Source of the DNA: CAZNHL01 sp964572965
GTDB lineage: Bacteria; Bacteroidota; Bacteroidia; Cytophagales; UBA9547
Assembly (NCBI GenBank): GCA_964572965.1
Contig: CAZNHL010000077.1
Location: forward strand, 1 to 16,118
Direction: 5' to 3'
DNA length: 16,118 bases
Below, piece by piece: positions 5,703-13,363 of the stretch (positions within the stretch are counted from its first letter, which is position 1; each line of letters starts with the position of its first letter). Below the pieces are notes generated by a model that saw nothing but the letters and a program-made list of their open reading frames with translations, was not told the origin of the DNA and did no database searches. Made by a program: the position numbers and the translations under genes.

Positions 5703-8540
5703 ATGAGTAAACCGGACAAAAAACTTTTCCTGCTGGATGCGATGGCTTTGATCTATCGTGCTCACTTTGCTTTTAGCAAAACACCACGCATCAACTCAAA
5801 AGGCATGAATACAGGTGCTGCACTGGGTTTTACAAACACCCTGATGGAGGTGATTACCAAGGAAAAACCAACCCATATAGGAGTTGCTTTTGACAGTCCG
5901 GGAGGTACCTTCCGCCACGAAGTGTTTGAAGCCTATAAAGCTAACCGCCAGGAACAGCCGGAAGATATTACCATTGCCATTCCTTATTGCAAGAAAATCA
6001 TTGAAGCATTTGGTATCCCGATGCTGATTATGCCTGGTTTTGAGGCAGATGACATTGTAGGAACGATTGCCAAGCGCTCAGCTCAGGCAGGTTTCGAAAC
6101 TTACATGATGACTTCTGATAAAGATTATGCACAGCTCGTTGACGACCATGTGTTTGTCTTCAGGCCTGCTTTTATGGGAAAAGGCCCGGAAGTTTATGAC
6201 AGAGCAAAAGTTTGTGAGAAATTCGGTATTACCCGTGTTGACCAGGTAAGAGATATTCTTGGTTTACAAGGTGATGCTGTCGATAATATTCCCGGAATTC
6301 CGGGAATAGGGGAGAAAACAGCCCAAAAGTTAATTGCTGAGTTTGATACTGTAGAAAACCTGATCGCCAATGCAGATAAGCTGACCGGCAAGCTCAAAGA
6401 AAACGTAGTCAACTTTGCCGATCAGGGCCGCTTGTCAAAAGAACTGGCAACCATCCATACCGATGTGCCAATTGAGTTTGACGAAGAGGCACTTCTTTAT
6501 ACAGGCCCGATCGCAGAAAAGCTGGGACCACTTTTTGAAGAACTGGAATTCAGAACCCTCAAAAAAAGAATTCTGGGAGAAACAGATGAAGATTCAGGCA
6601 CACCTGCTACTAAAAAACCGAAAGCCAAAGCTACTCCGGCAGGGCAAATGTCTCTTTTCGGAGGTGGTGAAGCACATGCAGAAGCCAGCAAAGGAGCTAC
6701 TGAAGAAGAAGCTGCACCACATTCCCGCTTTACCATTTCAACAAAAGCACATGACTACCGTGTAGTAGATACCCAGGAACTTCGTAAATCACTTGCAGGT
6801 TACCTGGCGCTACAGGATGAATTCTGTTTTGATACGGAAACAAACAGCCTTGATGCACTTGATGCTGAACTGGTAGGAATTTCATTCTCGTACATTGCCG
6901 GAGAAGCTTTTTATGTCCCCGTACCGGAAGACAGAGCAGAAGCTCAAAAAATCGTTAATGATTTCAAAGAAGTGCTGGAATCACCAAAAATTGGCAAAAT
7001 AGGACAGAATATTAAATATGACCTTGCCGTACTGGCCAATTATGGCGTGCAGATACAAGGGCAGCTTTTTGATACCATGATTGCCCATTACCTGCTTGAA
7101 CCGGACATGCGTCACAACATGGACGTGCTGGCAGAAAATTACCTGAACTATACCCCTGTTTCCATTACCGAGCTGATCGGTAAAAAAGGAAAAGACCAGG
7201 GAAATATGCGTACGGTTGACATCAACAAAGTAGCGGAATATGCCGGAGAAGATGCCGATGTTACCTTGCAGCTGAAACAGCTTTTTGCTCCGCAGTTAAA
7301 GACGACCGGAACAGAAAAGCTTTTCCGTGAAGTTGAACTTCCGTTGATCAATGTACTTGCAGACGTTGAACGCCACGGCGTGCGTATCGATGTGGAGGCT
7401 TTAAAAGATTTCTCCAAATTGCTGGAAACCGATATAGCCGACATGGAGCAAAAAATCTATGCAGATGCAGGAGAAACTTTCAACATTGCTTCTCCAAAAC
7501 AGCTGGGAGAAATTTTATTCGAGAAATTACAACTGGATAAAAAACCTAAGAAAACGGCGACGGGACAATATGCGACGGGAGAAGAAATTCTTTCAAAGCT
7601 GGCAGACGAACATGCCATTGCAAACCATATCCTTGAGTTCCGTGAGCTGCAAAAATTGAAATCGACTTATGTCGATGCTTTGCCATTGCTGATCAGTAAA
7701 ACTGATGGTCGCGTGCATACATCCTACAATCAGGCTGTGGCCGCAACCGGGCGTCTGAGCTCTACAAATCCCAATTTGCAGAACATTCCGATCCGTACCG
7801 AAAAAGGAAAAGAGATCAGAAAAGCCTTTGTTCCTGCCGACGACGATTTCGTGATTCTGAGTGCCGATTATTCGCAGATTGAATTGCGTATCATGGCAGC
7901 TTTCAGCAAAGACGAAACCATGCTGGATGCTTTCGGAAAAGGAAAAGATATTCACGCTTCCACTGCAAGCAAAGTATTTAAAGTTGCTCTGGAAGACGTG
8001 ACTTCCGATATGAGAAGCAAAGCCAAAATGGTTAACTTCGGTATCATTTATGGTATTTCTGCCTTCGGTCTGGCACAGCGACTGAGTATCCCGAGACGTG
8101 AAGCAGCCGAGATTATTGATTCCTATTTCACCGAATTTCCTGCGGTAAAAGCCTATATGGACGGGGCAATCAACGATGCCCGCGAAAAGGGTTATGTTGA
8201 GACCATTCTTGGCCGCCGCCGTTACCTCCGCGACATCACTTCTGCCAACCAGACCATCCGTGGTTATGCTGAACGAAACGCCATCAATGCGCCTATTCAG
8301 GGAAGCGCTGCCGACATGATCAAAGTGGCCATGATCAACATCCACAATTGGATGAAAAAAGAAAACTTAAAATCCCGTATGATCCTTCAAGTGCATGATG
8401 AATTGGTTTTCGATGCGCATAAATCTGAAGTTGAGCTATTGACTAAAAAAGTTGCTGAATTGATGAAATCGGCCATTCCACTGGAAGTACCAATGGAAGT
8501 CGGTATCGGCTCAGGCATTAACTGGTTACTGGCGCATTAA
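5703..8540 (+). CDS. polA: DNA polymerase I
   Basis: This 945-residue family A polymerase has all three activities of Pol I, used in gap repair and Okazaki-fragment maturation. The N-terminal 5' nuclease (about 1-295) shows FLLDAMALIYRAHFAF, GFEADDIVGT, TSDKDYAQLV, GDAVDNIPGIPGIGEKTA and related metal-site motifs. The 3'-5' exonuclease is predicted active: DTE at 377-379, NIKYD in the second motif and YAGED with Y513 and D517. The polymerase domain has motif A DYSQIELR (722-729), motif B KMVNFGIIYG and motif C VHDE (897-900). The linker between the nuclease and exonuclease domains (about 295-345) is rich in Lys, Ala, Pro and Glu and contains QMSLF (315-319), resembling the sliding-clamp binding motif. 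The gene heads a plus-strand cluster; osmC-like and HAD genes follow at 10- and 12-bp gaps. The ATG at 5703 aligns with the normal PolA N-terminus. Confidence 0.98.
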   Translation: MSKPDKKLFLLDAMALIYRAHFAFSKTPRINSKGMNTGAALGFTNTLMEVITKEKPTHIGVAFDSPGGTFRHEVFEAYKANRQEQPEDITIAIPYCKKIIEAFGIPMLIMPGFEADDIVGTIAKRSAQAGFETYMMTSDKDYAQLVDDHVFVFRPAFMGKGPEVYDRAKVCEKFGITRVDQVRDILGLQGDAVDNIPGIPGIGEKTAQKLIAEFDTVENLIANADKLTGKLKENVVNFADQGRLSKELATIHTDVPIEFDEEALLYTGPIAEKLGPLFEELEFRTLKKRILGETDEDSGTPATKKPKAKATPAGQMSLFGGGEAHAEASKGATEEEAAPHSRFTISTKAHDYRVVDTQELRKSLAGYLALQDEFCFDTETNSLDALDAELVGISFSYIAGEAFYVPVPEDRAEAQKIVNDFKEVLESPKIGKIGQNIKYDLAVLANYGVQIQGQLFDTMIAHYLLEPDMRHNMDVLAENYLNYTPVSITELIGKKGKDQGNMRTVDINKVAEYAGEDADVTLQLKQLFAPQLKTTGTEKLFREVELPLINVLADVERHGVRIDVEALKDFSKLLETDIADMEQKIYADAGETFNIASPKQLGEILFEKLQLDKKPKKTATGQYATGEEILSKLADEHAIANHILEFRELQKLKSTYVDALPLLISKTDGRVHTSYNQAVAATGRLSSTNPNLQNIPIRTEKGKEIRKAFVPADDDFVILSADYSQIELRIMAAFSKDETMLDAFGKGKDIHASTASKVFKVALEDVTSDMRSKAKMVNFGIIYGISAFGLAQRLSIPRREAAEIIDSYFTEFPAVKAYMDGAINDAREKGYVETILGRRRYLRDITSANQTIRGYAERNAINAPIQGSAADMIKVAMINIHNWMKKENLKSRMILQVHDELVFDAHKSEVELLTKKVAELMKSAIPLEVPMEVGIGSGINWLLAH

Positions 8541-8550
8541 TCTTTTTAAA

Positions 8551-9027
8551 ATGGCAAAAGAACACCATTACGAAACAAAAACAGTATGGACCGGTAATAC
8601 CGGAACCGGAACGAGCGACTACAAAAGCTACGAAAGGGCTTATACACTTTCTGCAGCAAATAAGCAGCACGAAATCCAGGGTTCTTCGGATCCGGCTTTC
8701 CGCGGCGATAAAACACGTTACAATCCGGAAGATTTATTACTGGCTTCTGTTTCTTCCTGCCACATGCTTTGGTACCTGCATTTATGTGCTGTCAACAATG
8801 TGGTTGTTCTTGACTATGTCGACAATGCTAAAGGCATTATGACCGAAACTGAAAACGGTAGCGGCAAATTCACCGAAATAACACTTTACCCTGTCGTAAC
8901 AGTACAGGATGCTTCTATGATTGAAAAAGCGAATGCGCTGCACCATGAGGCCAATGATAATTGCTTTGTTGCCAATTCCTGTAATTTTCCAATAAAACAT
9001 CAGTCACAGGCTGTTGTTAAAAAATAA
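8551..9027 (+). CDS. OsmC/Ohr-family peroxidase-like protein
   Basis: This 158-residue protein is of the OsmC superfamily, thiol-dependent enzymes that reduce organic or fatty-acid hydroperoxides in the cytoplasm. The two characteristic cysteines are present: C70 in SVSSCHMLWYLHLCA, at the start of the long central helix, and C138 in ANDNCFVANSC. The central helix is preceded by the family motif NPEDLLLASVSSC. Two extra cysteines (C79 and C144) are visible. The basic residue R51 in AFRGDKTRYNPE may be the active-site arginine, which is an inference. Length is normal for the YhfA/OsmC-like branch; I do not assign it specifically to osmC or ohr. It starts 10 bp after polA and ends 12 bp before the HAD gene, so co-transcription from the polA promoter is likely. 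Confidence 0.88.
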   Translation: MAKEHHYETKTVWTGNTGTGTSDYKSYERAYTLSAANKQHEIQGSSDPAFRGDKTRYNPEDLLLASVSSCHMLWYLHLCAVNNVVVLDYVDNAKGIMTETENGSGKFTEITLYPVVTVQDASMIEKANALHHEANDNCFVANSCNFPIKHQSQAVVKK

Positions 9028-9039
9028 ACCCCTAATACA

Positions 9040-9693
9040 ATGATCGGATTGTTGTTTGATATGGATGGTGTGCTGGTAGACAACCATCATTATCACATAG
9101 TAGCTTACCTTGAATGGGCCAGAAAATACGGCTACGAAATCAGTGAAGAAGTTTTCAACACAAGATTGACGGGCAAAACCATGCGTGATGCTATTCTTGA
9201 GCTGACACCTGAATTGCTTGAAAAAAATACGCTCGAGTTTTACGAAGAAGAAAAGGAGAGCAAATACCGTGAGCTTTACCTCCCTCACATGAAAACTACT
9301 GCGGGACTGATTCCTTTTCTGGATGAGGCAAAAGCAGCAGGAGCAAAAATTGCCTGCGGTTCCAATGCTTATATGAAGAATATTGACTTCATACTGGATG
9401 GCTGCCATCTCCGCAAATACTTTAGTGCCGCTGTGAGTGGCGTACTTGTTCCAAACCCAAAGCCTGCACCTGATGTTTACCTGAAAGCCGCGGAACTGAT
9501 TGGTGTAGCCCCAAAAGATGCTATCGTTTTTGAAGATTCTCTTACCGGAATTAAAGCAGCCAAGGCTGCAGGAATCAAGGTAATTGGCGTAGCTTCTGCC
9601 TTAAGTCATGCAGAATTGTCACATACAGACTTTGTTATCAAAGATTTCACTGAACTGAGCATGGAAAAAATCAGGGAAGTTTTAGCACAATAA
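9040..9693 (+). CDS. HAD-superfamily phosphatase/phosphoglucomutase-like hydrolase
   Basis: This 217-residue HAD hydrolase is of the beta-phosphoglucomutase/phosphatase-like subfamily. The nucleophile motif is DMDGVLVD with D7 and the acid/base D9. The helical cap spans about 15-80, with LTGKTMRDA resembling the cap signature. Motif II is S108 in CGSNAY, motif III the lysine K141 in PNPKPAPDVY, and motif IV FEDSLTGIKAA with E165 and D166 for magnesium. The KPAPDVYL context is typical of sugar-phosphate phosphatases and beta-PGM relatives, but the substrate cannot be told from sequence. It begins 12 bp after the OsmC-like gene and is probably the last gene of the polA cluster. A 146-bp gap follows. 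Confidence 0.9.
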   Translation: MIGLLFDMDGVLVDNHHYHIVAYLEWARKYGYEISEEVFNTRLTGKTMRDAILELTPELLEKNTLEFYEEEKESKYRELYLPHMKTTAGLIPFLDEAKAAGAKIACGSNAYMKNIDFILDGCHLRKYFSAAVSGVLVPNPKPAPDVYLKAAELIGVAPKDAIVFEDSLTGIKAAKAAGIKVIGVASALSHAELSHTDFVIKDFTELSMEKIREVLAQ

Positions 9694-9726
9694 AAAGACG
9701 AAGTATCATATATCGAATGGGATTTG

Positions 9727-9806
9727 TTTAGCTCCTCTGAATCAGCTAAATTAGCCCCGTCAGTGCAACCTTTACATGCACTCTTCAAATAGGAAATTTT
9801 CAGAGG
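9727..9806. other. Possible structured leader in the 9694-9839 intergenic region
   Basis: This 146-bp gap holds three short perfect inverted repeats. TTTAGCT (9727-9733) pairs with AGCTAAA (9744-9750). AGTGCA (9762-9767) pairs with TGCACT (9777-9782). CCTCTGAA (9734-9741) pairs with TTCAGAGG (9799-9806). The third pair would join the loop of the first hairpin to a downstream strand, giving a pseudoknot-like topology. No U-tract follows the hairpins, so a simple terminator is unlikely. The end is 33 bp before the TPR gene. No known riboswitch class is recognised and chance pairing remains possible. Confidence 0.3.
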
Positions 9807-9839
9807 TTCGAAGGATTTATCTAACACTTCAAAACTTTT

Positions 9840-10964
9840 ATGTATCGTCATTTATTGATTTGTTTTTCACTGGTACTGTGTTTCTCTGCGCATGCAGGCT
9901 CCAAAACACAAGAGAAAAGCTTTGACTCATACTGCAAGGACCGCTACGAAAAAGCGCACTACTACTCCAAGCCCAACTCACAACGCGATCTGACTGCTGA
10001 GCGCTTCAACTATGACGGCTATCGTAAGTATAGTGTCAGTCATTTTGAATCAGCAATTACTTTATATGACAGTGCCCTGTATCACGATGCCTCTAACTGG
10101 CAGGTACTTTGTAACCGCGGATACTCTAAGGCTTGTCTTGGTTATTACAAAGAAGCGCTGCGCGACTTCGACAATGCTATCCGGAAAATGCCTGTTGATA
10201 CTAACCTTTATTTCTTCCGTGCACGTGTAAGGCTTTTCCTTAATCAGGGTCAGGAAGCAATCAAAGACATGGATATTGTATTACAGCTGGTACCCGGCAA
10301 TACCAATGCTATTATGGTAAAAGCCGAAGCACATTGTAATATGAAAGCATATAAAGAGGCTATAAGAGAATATAACCTGGTTGCAAAACTTGCCAGACCA
10401 ACATCTCAATTTTATTACTTGCGTGGTAAGGCTAATTATAACTACGGAAATCACGAAGATGCTGAAGTGGATTATAACCTGTCTTTGTCGGGGTTAAGCG
10501 ACAACACCGTAGACGCTTATGAACTATACAATAGTCGAGGCAACAACCGCATTGAAATGGGCAAATACAAAGAAGCTGTCAAAGATTTTAACGATGCCCT
10601 GGCCCGCGACTCGAACAACGTAGCTGCTTATTGCAACAGGGGAATCGCTAAATTCCATTTAGGAGATTACAAGGCTGCTTTTTATGACTATACAAAAGTA
10701 ATTGACCGTAAGCCGGACGATTACCAGAGTTTTTATAACCGCGGTAAAGTTTGCAGAGAACTGAAAGACTTTAAAGGTGCTGTGGATGATTTTACCCAGG
10801 CTTTAAAACTGAAACCGCGTACAGGCATTGTTTTCTATGAAAGAGGTATGGCGTACCTTGGACTGGAGGATAAAAATTCTGCCTGCGACGATTTCCGCTC
10901 TGCACTTTATTACGACTACAACAAAGACCCGGAAGTGCTGAAAAAGTACGGATGTTACAAGTAA
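9840..10964 (+). CDS. Secreted tetratricopeptide-repeat protein
   Basis: This 374-residue exported protein is made almost entirely of TPR helical hairpins. The N-terminus is a signal peptide (MYRHLLICFSLVLCFSAHA, probable cleavage after A19). From about residue 55 to 370 there are about nine TPR units, recognisable by the repeated pattern of NRG near the first helix, GxYKEAxxDFxxAL and a turn Pro or Asp. Clear examples are NRGYSKACLGYYKEALRDF, SRGNNRIEMGKYKEAVKDF and NRGIAKFHLGDYKAAFYDY. TPR arrays are scaffolds for protein-protein contacts; the partner is unknown. Periplasmic or outer-membrane-associated location is inferred from the signal peptide. The lipoprotein gene starts 19 bp after its stop, so the two are probably co-transcribed and may act at the same surface. 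Confidence 0.9.
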   Translation: MYRHLLICFSLVLCFSAHAGSKTQEKSFDSYCKDRYEKAHYYSKPNSQRDLTAERFNYDGYRKYSVSHFESAITLYDSALYHDASNWQVLCNRGYSKACLGYYKEALRDFDNAIRKMPVDTNLYFFRARVRLFLNQGQEAIKDMDIVLQLVPGNTNAIMVKAEAHCNMKAYKEAIREYNLVAKLARPTSQFYYLRGKANYNYGNHEDAEVDYNLSLSGLSDNTVDAYELYNSRGNNRIEMGKYKEAVKDFNDALARDSNNVAAYCNRGIAKFHLGDYKAAFYDYTKVIDRKPDDYQSFYNRGKVCRELKDFKGAVDDFTQALKLKPRTGIVFYERGMAYLGLEDKNSACDDFRSALYYDYNKDPEVLKKYGCYK

Positions 10965-10983
10965 AAATAATTCGATTTTATAT

Positions 10984-11820
10984 ATGAGAAAAACAAAGTT
11001 AATGCTTGCTGTCATGGCTATGATGATGGCTTTTATGATTATTTCCTGCAGAAAACCGTCAGACGATCCTGCACCTTCGAGCACAGATACCTTCATAAGC
11101 TCTTTGGCAAAAAAATGGAACATTTCAGGAAACAATACAAGCAGAACAGAGAGTACAAACAACTACCAATGGTTTGAGTTTACTTCTGACTACAAATACA
11201 TCGTCAAGACCAGTGATTCACTGTATTTTGGCGACTATACTATAAGTGATGATCGGACAACAATTACTTTAGGCACATTTGCTGTAATTACTATTAAAAA
11301 CCTCGTTGATAAAAATTTCTCTTTTTCTATTAAAACAGCAGCAAGTGCATCTCCTCTAGATTTGTTTTCAAATGTATCAGAATCTCAGATAAGTGCATCG
11401 CGAAACACAGACCTGTTATGCGGCGGAACCTGGAAGTTTTTAAGAGCAGAAATACCAGGCAAGGATACTACCTATTTTGATGGCAGCGAAAAAGACAGCA
11501 CAAAATTTCAAATCGATAATGGCGAAGTTATTTTCAGTAAAAGTGGTACTTATTTTATCAATTTTACAATAAAAGAACGTCGATATACCAATGGAAATAC
11601 AACCACTGTTATTTCTGCAAGCACAGTCAACGCTGTAAGAGAGTGGAAATGGAAAGACGCCTCAGAAACCAGTATATATTTTGCCGATAGTGCCAATGTT
11701 TTTCATGACGACGACTATTTCACTATCGTTAAGCTGACTGATTCAGAATTCAACTATAGTGAGATTCTTAAGGAGTCGCAGGATATTAGTTATGGTTTTG
11801 CTGTACGTAAAAAGAAATAG
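10984..11820 (+). CDS. Lipoprotein, probably with two lipocalin-like domains
   Basis: This 278-residue protein has a lipoprotein signal sequence ending in the lipobox MIISC with acylated C22. The mature N-terminus RKPSDDP lacks an Asp at +2, so outer-membrane delivery is likely. Two similarly built beta-rich halves follow. The first begins LAKKWNISG (41-49) and includes FEFTSDYKYIV and YFGDYTISDDRTTITLG. The second begins LCGGTWKFL (144-152) and includes SGTYFINF, WKWKDASETSIYF and TIVKLTDSEFNYSE. The 'L-x-x-x-W' opening, a central tyrosine-containing strand and a closing 'L(T)xxxF' strand resemble the small lipocalin-like domains common in Bacteroidota lipoproteins. This is a fold inference, not a recognised family. 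No enzymatic residues are evident. It follows the TPR gene and ends at the bidirectional terminator at 11821. Confidence 0.8.
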   Translation: MRKTKLMLAVMAMMMAFMIISCRKPSDDPAPSSTDTFISSLAKKWNISGNNTSRTESTNNYQWFEFTSDYKYIVKTSDSLYFGDYTISDDRTTITLGTFAVITIKNLVDKNFSFSIKTAASASPLDLFSNVSESQISASRNTDLLCGGTWKFLRAEIPGKDTTYFDGSEKDSTKFQIDNGEVIFSKSGTYFINFTIKERRYTNGNTTTVISASTVNAVREWKWKDASETSIYFADSANVFHDDDYFTIVKLTDSEFNYSEILKESQDISYGFAVRKKK

Positions 11821-11853
11821 AGAAAGGGGGCCTATAAAGCCCCTTTCTTTTTT
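11821..11853. terminator. Bidirectional terminator overlapping the end of the convergent gene
   Basis: AGAAAGGGG and CCCCTTTCT form a 9-10 bp stem (arms about 11821-11831 and 11839-11848, one G possibly bulged) followed on the plus strand by a T-run to 11853. On the minus strand the last codons and stop (11832-11834) of the OmpA-like gene lie within the hairpin, so the same element can serve both convergent genes. Confidence 0.85.
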
Positions 11854-13193
11854 AAAAAAATCCTACTTTTTTTAGTAAGCCTCACATCAATCCTTCGGTT
11901 TTTAGCCTTGCACNNNNNNNNNNCCTTGCACTCATCCGTATCATTGGCTTCACAAACGGGATGTTCTTCTGCATAACCTTCTGTCTTCAAATGTTCTGCA
12001 GCAACACCTTCTTTTACCAGGTATTCCATAGCCGCCATAGCCCGTGCCTCTGACAAAGGCTTATTTATTTCCCTTGTTCCTGTATTATCAGTATACCCGC
12101 CGATTTTCAGGTGCACATTGCCAAAAGCCTTCAGAATAGCCTGAATATTAATCAGCTGCTTCTTAGAATCTTCTGTCAGCTTCGCACTGCCGGTCTCAAA
12201 ATAAACCCTGTCGAGCGGTATCCAACCTTGAGTTTTATCTGTTTCGTTTACTTTGAAGTCTTCATCAGCAATCATGTGGTAAAGAATTGCTTCTGTAGAG
12301 TTTTCACCAACTTCCAGCTCAATACCGTCAGGTAATTTGATTTTTACCAAACCTCCTACTTCGTAAATGAAATTCCTGGTAAGCGTATCTAGCTTACCTA
12401 TCCGTTTATGTATAAACTTATCGACCTGAGCCACCTCTTTTTTCACAATTGTCACAGATGCTTTCGTGTCGCAACCACGCATTATCAGCAAAACAATAAA
12501 AACGGCAATACCCAGAGTAGCCAATACCCACAGCCAGCTGGTAGTAACAGGTTCACCTATACTTTTTTTAGTTGATATAAGCCTGGTAGGAGGCAAAATA
12601 GTTTCAGCTTCACCCTCAAAAGCGGTACTGAATTTCTCACTGATTAAAGAAAGATGTCCCAGACCCAATGACTTTGCAAGCGACAACTCACTTGGCACCT
12701 TACTGATAATGCCATCTTTCTGGTGATAGAATTCAGTCATTAGAGCAGCAACACTCAGACTATTATATTCAGCACGATTACCGATTACATTCAAAGAAGC
12801 TGTGGCTGCCATTTTCAGGATTATTGACGCCGAAGAATCTTTGATATCTGCATAACCCGCAAGCGCACCTTCAACCTCCAGATTTCTGTAACTGAATATC
12901 CCCAGCAATAAATTTGCACCCCTGCGTTCAGCTGTCAGTTTTGTTTCTTCATCCAAAAAATCTGTAAGCCGTAAGGATTCTGTACTATGATTGACCGTTT
13001 TGGATAACGACAAAATAGATGAAGCCCCTTCTTCCGAACCAGCTTCATTCAGGACACCGGCCAGTACACTTGGAACAGCGGCATCTATTGCTTTTTGGGT
13101 GTTCTCTTTGTTCTCTTCCAGAACAGTAGCAATAGCACTTATGAGTTGATCAGTAAAAAACATTTTTACCGATTCCAGCAAGTTAAACGACAT
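11832..13193 (-). CDS. DUF937 - transmembrane - OmpA-like domain protein (contains assembly gap)
   Basis: As assembled, this is a 453-residue protein with four undefined residues. The N-terminal part (about 1-150) matches DUF937: QLISAIATVLEENKENTQKAI, AVPSVLAGVLNEAGSEEGA. It has no signal peptide. A single membrane span lies at about 218-238 (WLWVLATLGIAVFIVLLIMRG), so the DUF937 part is probably cytoplasmic and the rest periplasmic. The C-terminal domain (about 328-445) is OmpA-like and predicted to bind peptidoglycan: YFETGSAKLT, GYTDNTGTREINKPLSEARA, GYAEEHP and KNRRIDVRL, with the Asp and Arg expected to contact diaminopimelate. The 10-N gap falls just before KNRR; removing an apparent 18-bp duplication restores a normal domain of 447 residues in total. 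The gene stands alone on the minus strand. An anchoring or envelope-sensing role is inferred only. Confidence 0.85.
   Translation of the reverse strand: MSFNLLESVKMFFTDQLISAIATVLEENKENTQKAIDAAVPSVLAGVLNEAGSEEGASSILSLSKTVNHSTESLRLTDFLDEETKLTAERRGANLLLGIFSYRNLEVEGALAGYADIKDSSASIILKMAATASLNVIGNRAEYNSLSVAALMTEFYHQKDGIISKVPSELSLAKSLGLGHLSLISEKFSTAFEGEAETILPPTRLISTKKSIGEPVTTSWLWVLATLGIAVFIVLLIMRGCDTKASVTIVKKEVAQVDKFIHKRIGKLDTLTRNFIYEVGGLVKIKLPDGIELEVGENSTEAILYHMIADEDFKVNETDKTQGWIPLDRVYFETGSAKLTEDSKKQLINIQAILKAFGNVHLKIGGYTDNTGTREINKPLSEARAMAAMEYLVKEGVAAEHLKTEGYAEEHPVCEANDTDECKXXXXCKAKNRRIDVRLTKKSRIFLKKKGAL
11906..11931. other. Scaffold gap (10 N) flanked by identical 8-mers
   Basis: The run of N at 11914-11923 is flanked on both sides by CCTTGCAC (11906-11913 and 11924-11931). 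This looks like two contigs that actually overlap by 8 bp but were joined with a fixed-size gap. Merging them removes 18 bp, keeps the frame and turns DECKxxxxCKAKNRR into DECKAKNRR, the expected OmpA-domain sequence. Confidence 0.85.
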
Positions 13194-13363
13194 GGCAAAA
13201 AGATTTAGGTTGAATAATAAAAATGATCCTCACTTATAAAACGGATTATCCATTGGGAGAGTTAATTCTTAGCACTAACTTTACTATTGTTGTTAGAATA
13301 GGACCGAAGCCATAAGGCACATCGCAATTCCTTATTTTAACTTTACCACTTAACCCAGAACTC
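13194..13363. other. Divergent intergenic region without clear signals
   Basis: This 170-bp region lies between the starts of the OmpA-like gene (minus) and the hydrolase gene (plus). It must contain both promoters, but I see no full TAnnTTTG with a correctly spaced TTTG. Partial matches are TACTATTG near 13284 on the plus strand and TCTTTTTG immediately before the OmpA-like start on the minus strand. There is no strong hairpin and no plausible gene. Confidence 0.4.

Noticed and set aside
7593..8345. 250-codon open frame on the minus strand inside polA
   Set aside because: It lies entirely antisense to the conserved polymerase domain, has no recognisable motif, and its openness is explained by polA codon usage.
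9606..9851. 81-codon minus-strand frame covering the 9694-9839 gap
   Set aside because: It overlaps the HAD gene end and the TPR gene start, has no promoter or family resemblance, and is likely chance.
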